From NCBI RefSeq assembly GCF_003347665.1, contig NZ_QDGA01000015.1:1-64000 (forward strand): a stretch of 64,000 nucleotides of DNA. Reading direction: 5' to 3'. The position numbers and the translations under genes are program-made. The notes under the pieces were generated by a model that was not told where the DNA came from, did no database searches, and was given only the letters and a program-made list of their open reading frames with translations. Within the stretch, counting starts at the first letter, position 1. The number at the start of each line of letters is the position of its first letter. This document shows positions 47,003 through 53,902 of this stretch, piece after piece. This DNA comes from Microvirga calopogonii (lineage in GTDB: Bacteria; Pseudomonadota; Alphaproteobacteria; Rhizobiales; Beijerinckiaceae).

Positions 47003-47641
47003 TTAAGGAACGATCTCGATCAGCGGGATCTGCGGGATGCCGCCAGCGTCGAAGGTGGAAAGGTCGATGTCGAGTTCGTCCGTGTCGAAGCGGACCGGCA
47101 CGTCGAACGCGAAGCCTGCCGTGATGACGGCTCCAGGGAGCGGCGCGGCCATGAAGGTCACGAGGCCCGTCGTGGGATCGCAGTTGAAGCCCGTGCCGAC
47201 GCTCTGCTCGATCCCGTTGACCGCCACCCGCACCGTCCCGCCGACTGGCTTGGCGATGGGGCGGCTGTAAGGCGCGAAGGATGAACCGTAGACCTTCACC
47301 AGCGGAAAGCTTGACGTTTGCCCGTCGCCGGTTCCGATGCGCTGGTCGAGCGGCGTCGGCTCGCTCGAAGGCGGGCCGGAGCGCCAATCGGTTCGGTCGC
47401 GAAAGCGAAAGCCGTGGAGCCGACCGCGCCGCTCCTCGAAGAAAGCGATCACCGTGTGCAGCGCATCGACGGTCCTGACGCCGAGGCCGGCATCGTAGCG
47501 GCGCCGCGCCCCGGCCCAGCGGCTGTTGCGGTGCTCGCGTCCGGAGGACAGCGTGACGATATCGGTCCGCCGCACCGGCCCGCCCCGGCGGCCGAGGCTG
47601 ACGTCGAGCGGAAAGCGGACCTCATGGAAATCCGAGGGCAT
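47003..47641 (-). CDS. GTA DUF2460 protein (gp12-like)
   Basis: This 212-residue protein corresponds to GTA gp12, the DUF2460 distal tail-type protein that joins tube and baseplate. It starts at MPSDFHEVRFPLDVS, preceded by GGGAGGGATC. Further family blocks are HRNSRWAGARRRYDAG, FFEERRGRLHGFRFRDRTDW and the C-terminal FDVPVRFDTDELDIDLSTFD. A plus-strand YdcH-like gene and a repeat with a terminator hairpin separate it from the tape-measure gene. Confidence 0.93.
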   Translation of the reverse strand: MPSDFHEVRFPLDVSLGRRGGPVRRTDIVTLSSGREHRNSRWAGARRRYDAGLGVRTVDALHTVIAFFEERRGRLHGFRFRDRTDWRSGPPSSEPTPLDQRIGTGDGQTSSFPLVKVYGSSFAPYSRPIAKPVGGTVRVAVNGIEQSVGTGFNCDPTTGLVTFMAAPLPGAVITAGFAFDVPVRFDTDELDIDLSTFDAGGIPQIPLIEIVP

Positions 47642-47726
47642 GATCCCTCCCTTTCGAAAGATGAAACGAAAAAAGCCGGGGTGGCGTTGATGTCGCGAAA
47701 CCCGAACGACAAGGAGGCGGCAGGCA

Positions 47727-47972
47727 ATGAGCAACGCTCCCAACGATCTCGCGGACGATTTTCCGGACAAGCGCGACCGGATCCACCAGCTCAAGACGAG
47801 CAACAATCACTTCGCGCGGCTCTATGATGAATACGACGAGCTGAACCGCACCATCCACCGGATCGAGACCCGGGTGGAGCCCAGGCCCGAGGAGGTCGAG
47901 GAAGACCTCAAGCGCCGCCGCCTGCAGATCAAGGACGAGATCATGGCAATGCTCGACGGTGCGGGCGGCTGA
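47727..47972 (+). CDS. YdcH-family (DUF465) small protein
   Basis: This 81-residue coiled-coil protein has the DUF465 pattern (NNHFARLYDEYDELNRTIHR, then KRRRLQIKDEIMAML). A strong ribosome site (AAGGAGG) precedes the ATG. YdcH-like proteins are small, helical and of unknown function. It is on the strand opposite to the GTA genes and lies between gp11 and gp12, so it is probably a later insertion with its own promoter. Confidence 0.85.
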   Translation: MSNAPNDLADDFPDKRDRIHQLKTSNNHFARLYDEYDELNRTIHRIETRVEPRPEEVEEDLKRRRLQIKDEIMAMLDGAGG

Positions 47973-47975
47973 GTA

Positions 47976-48068
47976 GAGCATTTTTCGGTGAAGTGGATCC
48001 GGTTCACCGTCAGAAAATGCGGCAAGGCAAAAAAGAGAGCAGTTTCTACGAAAGTGGAAACTGCTCTA
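47976..48068. repeat. Palindromic intergenic element with terminator hairpin
   Basis: The first part has GCATTTTTCGGTGAA and TTCACCG...AAAATGC arms around GTGGATCCGG. The second part has a perfect 11-bp stem, AGAGCAGTTTC (48036-48046) with GAAACTGCTCT (48057-48067). Similar GAGCATTTTTC/CGGTTCAC elements are common between Hyphomicrobiales genes. A diverged relative may lie at 38625-38690 (CCGGATCCACTTCAC). Confidence 0.7.
48029..48067 (-). terminator. Rho-independent terminator after the tape-measure gene
   Basis: On the minus strand, 6 bp after the tape-measure stop, a perfect 11-bp stem with a 10-base loop is followed by CTC and six T (A-run at 48029-48034). This is the strongest intrinsic terminator seen in the window. 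It would stop transcription from gp11 into gp12. Confidence 0.7.
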
Positions 48069-48072
48069 AAAA

Positions 48073-48756
48073 CTACATCCCGCGCTGGCCGCGCGCGACC
48101 GCCCGGGCCAGTGCTGCGGAAACCTGCGCCTCGGAACGGCGGAAGCTCTCCGCGTCGGGCGTCGTGACATTCACGGTGACGGAGAGCGGCCGCCCGCCTC
48201 CACCGCCGCGCACGCCGAGCCGTCCATCGGGCCCGCGCGCCAGCGGCATCACGGCCTCGGCGCCCTGCTCGCCCATGAGGCCGAGCCCGCGTCCCAGCGG
48301 AAAATAGGTCGGCGCGCCGATCACCCCGCCTTGGGCGAATGGCATCACCATGCCGCGCGAGAACGCGCCTCCCTTGGCGAAGGCGGAGCCTCCGCCGCCG
48401 AACAGGGAGCCGACGATCGAGCCCAGTCCCTTGACGAGGCCGCCGAGCAGACCACCGCCGTCGAGCGGCAGCGATCCCTGTAGGGAATCCGTCATCATGC
48501 CCTTCACGCTCTGGCTGAGAGCCATCTGCAGGGGCGCAAGTGCCAGGCGCAGGCCGGTTTCCACAATTGATTGGCGGACCGACTTTATAACGTTATAAAA
48601 TTTCTTGCCTTCCGCGATATTCTTGGCGAAAGCATTGGACAGGGAGTCGCCGAACTTTTCGGAGAGGCCAATGAGCGTGTTGAGCTGGCGTTTGCGATCT
48701 TCATCGACTGCCTTCTCGGCAGGGGTCATTTCCTCTTGTTTAAGGGGATCCTTCAC
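48073..48756 (-). CDS. GTA tape-measure protein (gp11-like)
   Basis: This protein of about 227 residues corresponds to the short GTA tape-measure protein gp11. It is called from a GTG with AAGGAG seven bases upstream; an ATG nine codons later is possible. The N-terminal part (EDRKRQLNTLIGLSEKFGDS) is helical. Then come ALAPLQMALSQSVKGMM and a Gly-rich C-terminal region (FAKGGAFSRGMVMPFAQGG, VIGAPTYFPLGRGLGLMGE, QGAEAVMPLARGPDGRLG) typical of gp11. Degenerate copies of its 5' part recur upstream at about 49050-49160, 49511-49600 and 49872-49955. The first plus-strand lipoprotein gene overlaps its 5' end. Confidence 0.85.
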   Translation of the reverse strand: MKDPLKQEEMTPAEKAVDEDRKRQLNTLIGLSEKFGDSLSNAFAKNIAEGKKFYNVIKSVRQSIVETGLRLALAPLQMALSQSVKGMMTDSLQGSLPLDGGGLLGGLVKGLGSIVGSLFGGGGSAFAKGGAFSRGMVMPFAQGGVIGAPTYFPLGRGLGLMGEQGAEAVMPLARGPDGRLGVRGGGGGRPLSVTVNVTTPDAESFRRSEAQVSAALARAVARGQRGM

Positions 48757-48991
48757 GACTGCTCTCCTTACAGTGTGTTTGACGGCTGGCTGCACGACGT
48801 CGAAGCCGCCCGAGCCGGTTTACGTTTCGAAACTCTCCGACGCAGAACTCAAGCAAGCTAAAAGGGAATGTTCATACGAAGCCGAGAAGGCAACTGCGGC
48901 TGTAAAACCCGGGTATGGTTATTATCCCTGGCTACGTGTGTACGTAAAATGCCTTGATCTTAAAGGAATAGAATATGTTGGAGAGCATTAA
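48671..48991 (+). CDS. Small lipoprotein 1 of the tape-measure array
   Basis: This frame gives up to 106 residues. Start choice is uncertain: the ATG at 48671 has GGAGAGG just upstream but lies in DNA antisense to the tape-measure gene. The export signal ends in ALLTVCLTAGC, a lipobox, giving a mature chain of about 65 residues with SDAELKQAKRECSYEAEKAT and WLRVYVKCLDLKGIEYVG. The ECxYEA and KC...KG positions recur in lipoproteins 2 and 3. It probably sits in a membrane by its lipid anchor. Small lipoproteins with CxYEAxKAT patterns are common in Proteobacteria, with no fixed role. Confidence 0.6.
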   Translation: MSVLSWRLRSSSTAFSAGVISSCLRGSFTTALLTVCLTAGCTTSKPPEPVYVSKLSDAELKQAKRECSYEAEKATAAVKPGYGYYPWLRVYVKCLDLKGIEYVGEH

Positions 48992-49049
48992 GGCTGAGGA
49001 ATGTTAGAAATTCTCTCCTGAGTGCATGAGAGACATCGACCTTAATACC

Positions 49050-49160
49050 TTTCGTTATTTTCCTGGCGAAAGCATCGAACAGGGAATCACCGAACTTTTC
49101 GGAGAAGCCGATGAGCGTATTGAGCTGGCGGGTGCGATCTTTCTCTCTTTCGTCATTCGA
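49050..49160 (-). repeat. Duplicated tape-measure 5' segment, copy 2
   Basis: The minus strand reads EKDRTRQLNTLIGFSEKFGD then SLFDAFARKITKGIK, nearly the same as the true tape-measure N-terminus (EDRKRQLNTLIGLSEKFGDS then LSNAFAKNIAEGKK). The minus frame starts MPTNPQDQPN and runs into unrelated sequence and a stop near 48960. It lies between lipoprotein genes 1 and 2. Confidence 0.8.
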
Positions 49161-49509
49161 AATCACATTCGGTTGGTCTTGGGGGTTTGTAGGCATTATA
49201 CGTTCTTCAATAATAGCTCTGGCGTTGGCATCCACTATGGGATGTGTCGACAAGCGAGAAAGGCCTCAGCTTCTCTTCCAGATCGGATCGCTGAAAGAGG
49301 CTGAATGGAAGCATGTTGATAAGACTTGCGAATACGAGGTTGCTAAAGAAGTTGCACCGATCAAGATCGGCATCATTGCAACTGAGCGATACCGTAAACT
49401 TTACATCCTTTGCGCAGAGTCGAAAGGAGCAACTTTCCTCGGGAGCACTGATACCGTACACAACCGAGGACCCAAGACCATCGCAGTCCAACCTTATTAT
49501 TGGAATTGA
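49111..49509 (+). CDS. Small lipoprotein 2 of the tape-measure array
   Basis: This 132-residue frame starts at an ATG after GGAGAAG, again in DNA antisense to a tape-measure segment. Its signal ends SSIIALALASTMGC, a lipobox. The mature part shows WKHVDKTCEYEVAKEVAPIK and RYRKLYILCAESKGATFLG, closely matching lipoprotein 3 and more distantly lipoprotein 1, and then has an extra tail ending in aromatic residues (AVQPYYWN). Expression and start are unproven, but conservation of the lipobox, the two Cys and the KGxxFLG end argues that it is a real gene. Confidence 0.65.
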   Translation: MSVLSWRVRSFSLSSFEITFGWSWGFVGIIRSSIIALALASTMGCVDKRERPQLLFQIGSLKEAEWKHVDKTCEYEVAKEVAPIKIGIIATERYRKLYILCAESKGATFLGSTDTVHNRGPKTIAVQPYYWN

Positions 49510-49510
49510 A

Positions 49511-49600
49511 CTATGAGTGTGGTGAGCTGGCGTTTGCCATCCTCGGCGATAGAATCTTGCCCTAAATCAGCCGGCAACTTCTTCTTGTTGGGAGCCATTA
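49511..49600 (-). repeat. Duplicated tape-measure 5' segment, copy 3
   Basis: From an ATG at 49600 preceded by AAGGTGG the minus strand reads MAPNKKKLPADLGQDSIAED then GKRQLTTLI, which matches the tape-measure start (DEDRKRQLNTLI). The copy is short and loses similarity after about 10 matching codons. It lies between lipoprotein genes 2 and 3. Confidence 0.7.
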
Positions 49601-49614
49601 GCCCACCTTAATTT

Positions 49615-49878
49615 GTGTTTTTATCAATAGTCTTGCTCGGCGGCTGCAACACCGCAAGCAAAAAGCCGGACCTGATTTTTGATGCAGGCGTACTCACTCA
49701 CAAGCAATGGGAACAAGCAGGCAAAGAATGCAAATTTGAAGCAGCGAAAGCCGTCGCGCCTCTGAAATACGGTGATGTCACTGGGGAAACCCATCGACGA
49801 ATATATATTCTGTGCGCTGAAACAAAAGGCATCAAGTTTCTTGGAACAGAAGGTGAGCTCCAGCAGAAAGCTCAATGA
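49615..49878 (+). CDS. Small lipoprotein 3 of the tape-measure array, start uncertain
   Basis: From a GTG this gives 87 residues: FLSIVLLGGC as a very short signal with lipobox, then WEQAGKECKFEAAKAVAPLK and HRRIYILCAETKGIKFLGTE. These match lipoprotein 2 at most positions. The longer frame that would supply a normal signal peptide, as in copies 1 and 2, is cut by a TAA at 49609-49611, and no good ribosome site precedes the GTG. It may thus be a recently disabled copy. Its stop overlaps the fourth tape-measure segment. Confidence 0.55.
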   Translation: MFLSIVLLGGCNTASKKPDLIFDAGVLTHKQWEQAGKECKFEAAKAVAPLKYGDVTGETHRRIYILCAETKGIKFLGTEGELQQKAQ

Positions 49879-49955
49879 ACGTCGGGAGCTGGCGTATGCG
49901 ATCTTCATCGATTGCCTTCTCGGCAAGATTTAGGTCGCGGTCGAATAAGGGATGC
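49872..49955 (-). repeat. Duplicated tape-measure 5' segment, copy 4 (ancestral position)
   Basis: Immediately after the gp10.1 stop the minus strand reads NLAEKAIDEDRIRQLPTFIE in one frame, matching AEKAVDEDRKRQLNTLIG of the tape-measure protein; nucleotide identity to the true copy is high over about 42 bp. Because gp11 normally follows gp10.1 directly, this is probably the original 5' end, now cut off by the lipoprotein array. Confidence 0.75.
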
Positions 49956-49958
49956 TCT

Positions 49959-50180
49959 TCACCCGTCCGGAAATGCCTTCATCAGCCGCCTGAGATCGCC
50001 GCTGAGCGCGGGGCTGGATTTCTGTCCGCCGTTCAATCCACCCCAGGCCGCCATCAATTCACGCGGCGTCGCGCGCCAGAAGGAGTCCGGGCTCCAGTGC
50101 AGGATGCCGAGGCCCAGGGTCAGCGCGGCGTCCCAGGGGAAAGCGTCAGACTCGCATTCTGCGCTGCGCATATCGGACAC
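49959..50180 (-). CDS. GTA tail assembly chaperone (gp10.1-like)
   Basis: This 73-residue protein starts at a GTG with GGGAG five bases upstream. The motif FPWDAALTLGLGILHWSPD followed by SFWRATPRELMAAWGG identifies the small tail assembly chaperone encoded between gp10 and gp11 in GTA clusters. The end (KSSPALSGDLRRLMKAFPDG) is normal. It follows gp10 by 47 bp. Confidence 0.87.
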   Translation of the reverse strand: MSDMRSAECESDAFPWDAALTLGLGILHWSPDSFWRATPRELMAAWGGLNGGQKSSPALSGDLRRLMKAFPDG

Positions 50181-50227
50181 GATGCTCCCCTCCCTCGCAA
50201 GCGCATCGTCCGGCTTCGAACGATGCG

Positions 50228-50560
50228 CTAGCGAGGGTTTGGCGTTTCATCGCCTCCACCGAAGGTCGTGACGAGAAGATCGGCCAAGGCCGCGGCCACG
50301 GGCTCGATGCCTTCATGCAGCGGCAGCTTCGCCACCTCCGCGTCGCTCATCGCCTGCCCGCCGCCGCGCAGGGCGACGCCGAGCAGCGTGAGAAGGTCGC
50401 GGCTCGACAGGCGGCCGGAGCCGAAGCGTTCGCCGAGCGCCATGAGGTCCTGCACGCCGAAGGCCTCTTCGAGTTCCGCGAGCGCGCCGAGTGTGAGGCA
50501 CAGGGTATAGCGCGCGTCGCCGAGTTGCAGCGCCACCTCGCCCCGTCGTCTGTTGGGCAT
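50228..50560 (-). CDS. GTA gp10-like protein (tail tube chaperone)
   Basis: This 110-residue protein starts at MPNRRRGEVALQLGDARYTL and continues LCLTLGALAELEEAFGVQDL, the signature of the GTA gp10 / GTA TIM chaperone family. The middle (LSSRDLLTLLGVALRGGG) is also typical. The upstream extension is repeat DNA and was removed. In the R. capsulatus cluster gp10 lies between the major tail protein and the tape measure, as here. Confidence 0.88.
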   Translation of the reverse strand: MPNRRRGEVALQLGDARYTLCLTLGALAELEEAFGVQDLMALGERFGSGRLSSRDLLTLLGVALRGGGQAMSDAEVAKLPLHEGIEPVAAALADLLVTTFGGGDETPNPR

Positions 50561-50592
50561 GGTTGTTCCTTCCCGTTGGAGAAGTCCTTTGT

Positions 50593-50677
50593 CGTCATGG
50601 CCGGCCTTGTGCCGGCCATCCACGCCTTGATCACAGCAAAGACATGGATCCCCGGGACAAGCCCGGGGATGACGCAG
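50593..50677. repeat. Palindromic intergenic element, type GTCATGGCCGG
   Basis: Two hairpins in series, GGCCGGCCTTGTGCCGGCC and CCCCGGGACAAGCCCGGGG, in the layout of the element at 46871-46975. It lies between the gp9 and gp10 genes. Confidence 0.7.
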
Positions 50678-50710
50678 GGAATTTCAGTACTGTTCGAAAA
50701 TGACAGGCGC

Positions 50711-51121
50711 TCACAGCGCCACGAACGTCAGCGCTCCGGCGGATTCGAAGGCCATCTCGAACGTCACCTCGCCCGCATGGTCGCCGCGATATTCCAGGCT
50801 GGTAATCTGGAACGGACCTTCGATGCGGCCGAAATCCGGAATGACGATCTGGTAGGTGAGGATGTCGCCATCGAAGAAGACCTGGCGCATGCGCGCATCG
50901 GAGGCTTCGTCCTTGAACACGCCGGAGCCGGAGATCGACGCGCGGCGCACGCCGACGCCGGAAAGCAGCTCGCGCCAGCGTCCGGCGGATTCCGCATGGG
51001 TCACGTCGACGGTTTCGGTGTTGAAGGCGATCTGGCGCGTGCGCAATCCCGCCACGGTAACGAAGCCGTTGCCGCCGTCACCGATCTTGATGAGCAGATC
51101 CTTGCCCTTCTGAGCAGGCAT
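50711..51121 (-). CDS. GTA major tail protein (gp9-like, TP901-1 family)
   Basis: This 136-residue tail tube subunit belongs to the TP901-1-type major tail proteins and corresponds to GTA gp9. Visible blocks are AQKGKDLLIKIGDGGNGFVT, VAGLRTRQIAFNTETVDVTH and the C-terminal YRGDHAGEVTFEMAFESAG. Length is normal for GTA. A repeat element lies upstream in the gap to gp8. Confidence 0.93.
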   Translation of the reverse strand: MPAQKGKDLLIKIGDGGNGFVTVAGLRTRQIAFNTETVDVTHAESAGRWRELLSGVGVRRASISGSGVFKDEASDARMRQVFFDGDILTYQIVIPDFGRIEGPFQITSLEYRGDHAGEVTFEMAFESAGALTFVAL

Positions 51122-51160
51122 GGGATGTCCTTTGTTGAATGAGGAAAAGAAAGGTCTTCA

Positions 51161-51303
51161 CTGTCATTCCAGGCCGCCCGGCGGAGCCCGGAACCCATAA
51201 ACGCCGGCACTCTAGGAAGAAGCGGTCGGGGTGCCGCTCCATTCTGAATTGTCAGCGGCTATAGGTTCCGGGCTCGGCCTTTGGCCGCCCCGGAATGACA
51301 GTT
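51161..51303. repeat. Palindromic intergenic element, type GTCATTCCGGGGC
   Basis: The ends GTCATTCCAGGCCGC and GGCCGCCCCGGAATGACA are inverted, and an inner pair (GGAACCCATA / TATAGGTTCC) is also inverted. A second copy lies at 59706-59845. It separates the gp8 and gp9 genes. Confidence 0.75.
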
Positions 51304-51315
51304 GTCAGAAACCCG

Positions 51316-51726
51316 TCACGCCACCTCCGTCACCGCGCGCAGGCGTAAGCTGACGCGGGCGAGGCCGCTGTCCTTGTCGCGCTCGGAAGAGAGCTCCGTG
51401 ACGCGCAGATTGACGAGGCGGTGACCGTCGAGCGGAAGCAATGCATCGTCGAGAATCGCGTCAAAGCGCTCGGCGACGGCCAGCGCTGTTCGGGCGCTGC
51501 CGCGCTCCGACCAGACGACGATGCCGAGATTCTGCTCGTGGCCGCGGTCGTGATCGGTGGACCAATCCGTCGCGCGGACGTCCGAAAACAGGGCATAGAC
51601 CGGCTCGGCGCCGCGCGGCGGCCCGTCGTAGAGACGCAGGGATCCGCCCATGAGCGCGCGCAGCTCCGTGTCCGCAGCCGCCGCATCGAGGATCGCGCGG
51701 CGAAGCGCGAGAACGGGACTCGTCAT
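51316..51726 (-). CDS. GTA DUF3168 protein (gp8-like)
   Basis: This 136-residue protein has the DUF3168 pattern of GTA gp8, a head-tail or tail-completion component: ALRRAILDAAAADTELRALM, PVYALFSDVRATDWSTD, GIVVWSERGSARTALAVAER and LVNLRVTELSSERDKDSGL. Its start overlaps the gp7 stop by 4 bp. Confidence 0.92.
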   Translation of the reverse strand: MTSPVLALRRAILDAAAADTELRALMGGSLRLYDGPPRGAEPVYALFSDVRATDWSTDHDRGHEQNLGIVVWSERGSARTALAVAERFDAILDDALLPLDGHRLVNLRVTELSSERDKDSGLARVSLRLRAVTEVA

Positions 51727-52058
51727 GCCCGCATCTCCTCGACGAGGCAGACGAGATCGCGCTTCGAACCGTCCGGATCGGACGCGGCCCGAATGGCGAA
51801 GCGGCGCAGACCGGCCGTCAGGCGCATGGCGCCCGTCACGCCCTCGCGATAGCGCAGGGTGATGCGATGAGTCAGGCTCTGCTCCGGGCGGTCGGCGCGC
51901 ACGCGCTCAGCGCCGGAGAGCATCTCGATGGCGCCCCAGAGTTGCGGACCGGGCGTGTAGGTGCGGATGACGCCACCGAACCCGTCGGGTCGCTCGAGCG
52001 GCATTTCGAGCACGAACCGGCGCGCCCGCGCACCGATGGAAATGGACTTGGTTTTCAT
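51723..52058 (-). CDS. GTA head-closure protein (gp7-like)
   Basis: This 111-residue protein is a phage head closure or stopper protein matching GTA gp7. It starts at MKTKSISIGARARRFVLEMP. Further blocks are FGGVIRTYTPGPQLWGAIEM and THRITLRYREGVTGAMRLTA. The upstream extension is not conserved. It overlaps gp8 by 4 bp. A 430-bp repeat-filled gap separates it from gp6. Confidence 0.88.
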   Translation of the reverse strand: MKTKSISIGARARRFVLEMPLERPDGFGGVIRTYTPGPQLWGAIEMLSGAERVRADRPEQSLTHRITLRYREGVTGAMRLTAGLRRFAIRAASDPDGSKRDLVCLVEEMRA

Positions 52059-52154
52059 GGGAATGTCTTTGGGAGGAAATGGAGAAGTCGAGGAATCGCA
52101 CGCCAGCATCTCACGGACTTGATCCGGTATCCGTGCTGATGATCCCGCTTCAGG

Positions 52155-52485
52155 ACACTCTCACCTCATCCTGAAAGGCTGGCCCATAAAGTGGTGCGGG
52201 TGTTTCCCCCCTTGTGGGGAGGGGTGGCTGCGAAGCAGCCGGGGTGGGGGTGTCGGCGCTGAACTGGACCAGCGTGGCGCTCACACCCCCACCTCCAGCT
52301 CCTCCCCACCGGCAAGTCGGGTGTTCCCGACTTGCCGGTGGGGAGGAAGACAGGTCTCGGGCAAGCCTGAGACCTGTTGGGGAGGAGAGCTGCCCGCGCT
52401 ACACGAACCAGCCTCTCAGCATGAGAAGGGAGAGTTGGGATCAAAGACGTGGATGGCCGGGACGAGCCCGGCCATGACCTGGAGG
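52155..52485. repeat. Composite palindromic repeat region between gp6 and gp7
   Basis: It contains C-rich and G-rich inverted tracts (CCCCCCTTGTGGGGAGGGG; GGGGTGGGGGTGT against ACACCCCCACC), a strong hairpin GCAAGTCGGG...CCCGACTTGC near 52311-52341 and GGCCGGGACGAGCCCGGCC near 52453-52471. No ORF of note. It looks like two or three adjacent intergenic elements. Confidence 0.65.
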
Positions 52486-52489
52486 AGCG

Positions 52490-53056
52490 TCACAGCCGCA
52501 TCCTTTGAAACGGCGACACCAGGGCAAGCGCCTCCGGCGGCAGGATCTGCTCGCCGATGGCGTCGCCCCGGTTCTCGAACCAATGAGCGACGAGAATGCG
52601 GATCGCGAGCTTCAGGGTGGCGGGCACCGCATCGGGAGTGGCGCCATAGCCCGCCCGCAGCTCGATGGAGATGCCGTTCCTCGGCCTGCCGGGCTGCGGC
52701 GCATCGGCGACCAGGATGCGCGGCGGATCGCTCAGCACATCCGTCTCGAAGGCGCTTGCCGGAACGTCGGACGTGTCGCCCGATGGATCCGCCACCGTGA
52801 TGCGGTCGACCGCGATCACCGGCGAGAGAGGCAGCAGGATCGTTCCGCCGGCGGGCCAGCCATCCAGCACAACATGCCAGCGCTGCTCGATCAGGACCCG
52901 CCGCGAGGCCGCCTCGACCATGAGCGGGGCCGCCTTGACGAGTCCCGCGATCAGGTCGTCCTGTGTGCCGTCGTCGTCATCGACGCGGAGATAGGCCTTC
53001 ATCTCGTTAAGCGTTACGGGCTCGACGGCGGGGCCGCTGATGAATATGGGAATCAT
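52490..53056 (-). CDS. GTA head-tail connector protein (gp6-like)
   Basis: This 188-residue protein matches the phage gp6-like head-tail connector (adaptor) of GTA clusters. The N-terminus PVTLNEMKAYLRVDDDDGTQ followed by DDLIAGLVKAAPLMVEAASR is characteristic, and the C-terminus (LKLAIRILVAHWFENRGD) fits. A divergent plus-strand serine protease gene starts 25 bp from its start codon, so two opposed genes share a very short upstream region. Confidence 0.9.
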   Translation of the reverse strand: MIPIFISGPAVEPVTLNEMKAYLRVDDDDGTQDDLIAGLVKAAPLMVEAASRRVLIEQRWHVVLDGWPAGGTILLPLSPVIAVDRITVADPSGDTSDVPASAFETDVLSDPPRILVADAPQPGRPRNGISIELRAGYGATPDAVPATLKLAIRILVAHWFENRGDAIGEQILPPEALALVSPFQRMRL

Positions 53057-53080
53057 CGTGAACAGGGATCCTTATGTGTC

Positions 53081-53821
53081 ATGCAACGTCTGGTTATGCT
53101 CTGCCTCGCCCTGCCGCTCATGGCCGCGGAGGCGAAAGCCATCGTCGGCGGCGCCGAGGATGAAGGCCCCCTCGCCCGCCGAAGCGTCATGGTCTTGAGT
53201 TCGAACGGCGGCGTGTGCAGCGCCGTGGTGCTGGCGAAGGACGTGGTGCTCACGGCTGCCCATTGCGTGACGGGCGCCGCCGAGCACCGGGTGCATTTTC
53301 GCGATGAGACCGGCGAGCCGGTGCTGATCACGCCGGCCGCGAAGGCGGTGCACCCGGGCTATAACGCGAAGGCCATCGAGACCCGGCAGCGTTCCATCGA
53401 TCTCGCCCTGGTGCGGATCCCCGAGGCCCTGCCCGCACGGTTCGAACGAGCGACGCTTTCGGCCGGATCCGTCACCAGGAACAGCCCCGTCACCGTCGGC
53501 GGCTACGGCCTCGCCCGCGAGGGCGACGCCAAAAGCTCCGGCACCTTCCGCACCGCCTCCCTGACGGCCGTCGAGCCCTTTGGCCCGAGCAGGATTCTGC
53601 TCTGGGCGGACGGCTCCGGCACGGCAAGCGCGTGCCAGGGCGATTCGGGCGGGCCGATGGCCTCGGGAACATCAGTCGCGGCAATCACAAGCTGGTCATC
53701 ACCGGCGAAGGGACGAAGCTGCGGAGGCGTGACGCAGGGCATCCTCGTCGGCCCGCAGCGCGAATGGATCGACCGGATTCTGAAAGGCTGGAATCGTATG
53801 GCCTCATGGAGCGAGAACTAG
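53081..53821 (+). CDS. Secreted trypsin-like serine protease 1
   Basis: This 246-residue S1 family protease has a signal peptide (MQRLVMLCLALPLMAAEAKA), after which the mature chain begins IVGGAEDEG, like activated trypsin. The triad is visible in VVLTAAHCVTG (His), RSIDLALVRIPE (Asp) and ACQGDSGGPMASGTSV (Ser); Cys pairs are placed as in bacterial trypsins. Since signal-peptide cleavage alone would expose Ile-Val-Gly-Gly, it may need no propeptide removal. It lies on the plus strand inside the minus-strand GTA cluster, next to a second protease gene. Confidence 0.88.
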   Translation: MQRLVMLCLALPLMAAEAKAIVGGAEDEGPLARRSVMVLSSNGGVCSAVVLAKDVVLTAAHCVTGAAEHRVHFRDETGEPVLITPAAKAVHPGYNAKAIETRQRSIDLALVRIPEALPARFERATLSAGSVTRNSPVTVGGYGLAREGDAKSSGTFRTASLTAVEPFGPSRILLWADGSGTASACQGDSGGPMASGTSVAAITSWSSPAKGRSCGGVTQGILVGPQREWIDRILKGWNRMASWSEN

Positions 53822-53902
53822 ATTTTCCGGGAGAAAAGGAACTATCCTGACGGACAAGATCTTGCCTTAAAAAATCCCTCTCCCTTACGGCATCATCATT
53901 CC

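Noticed and set aside
49875-50231. A 118-codon plus-strand frame as a possible fourth lipoprotein
   Set aside because: It begins in the fourth tape-measure segment like the others but has no lipobox or Cys/KG motifs and is antisense to the gp10.1 gene.
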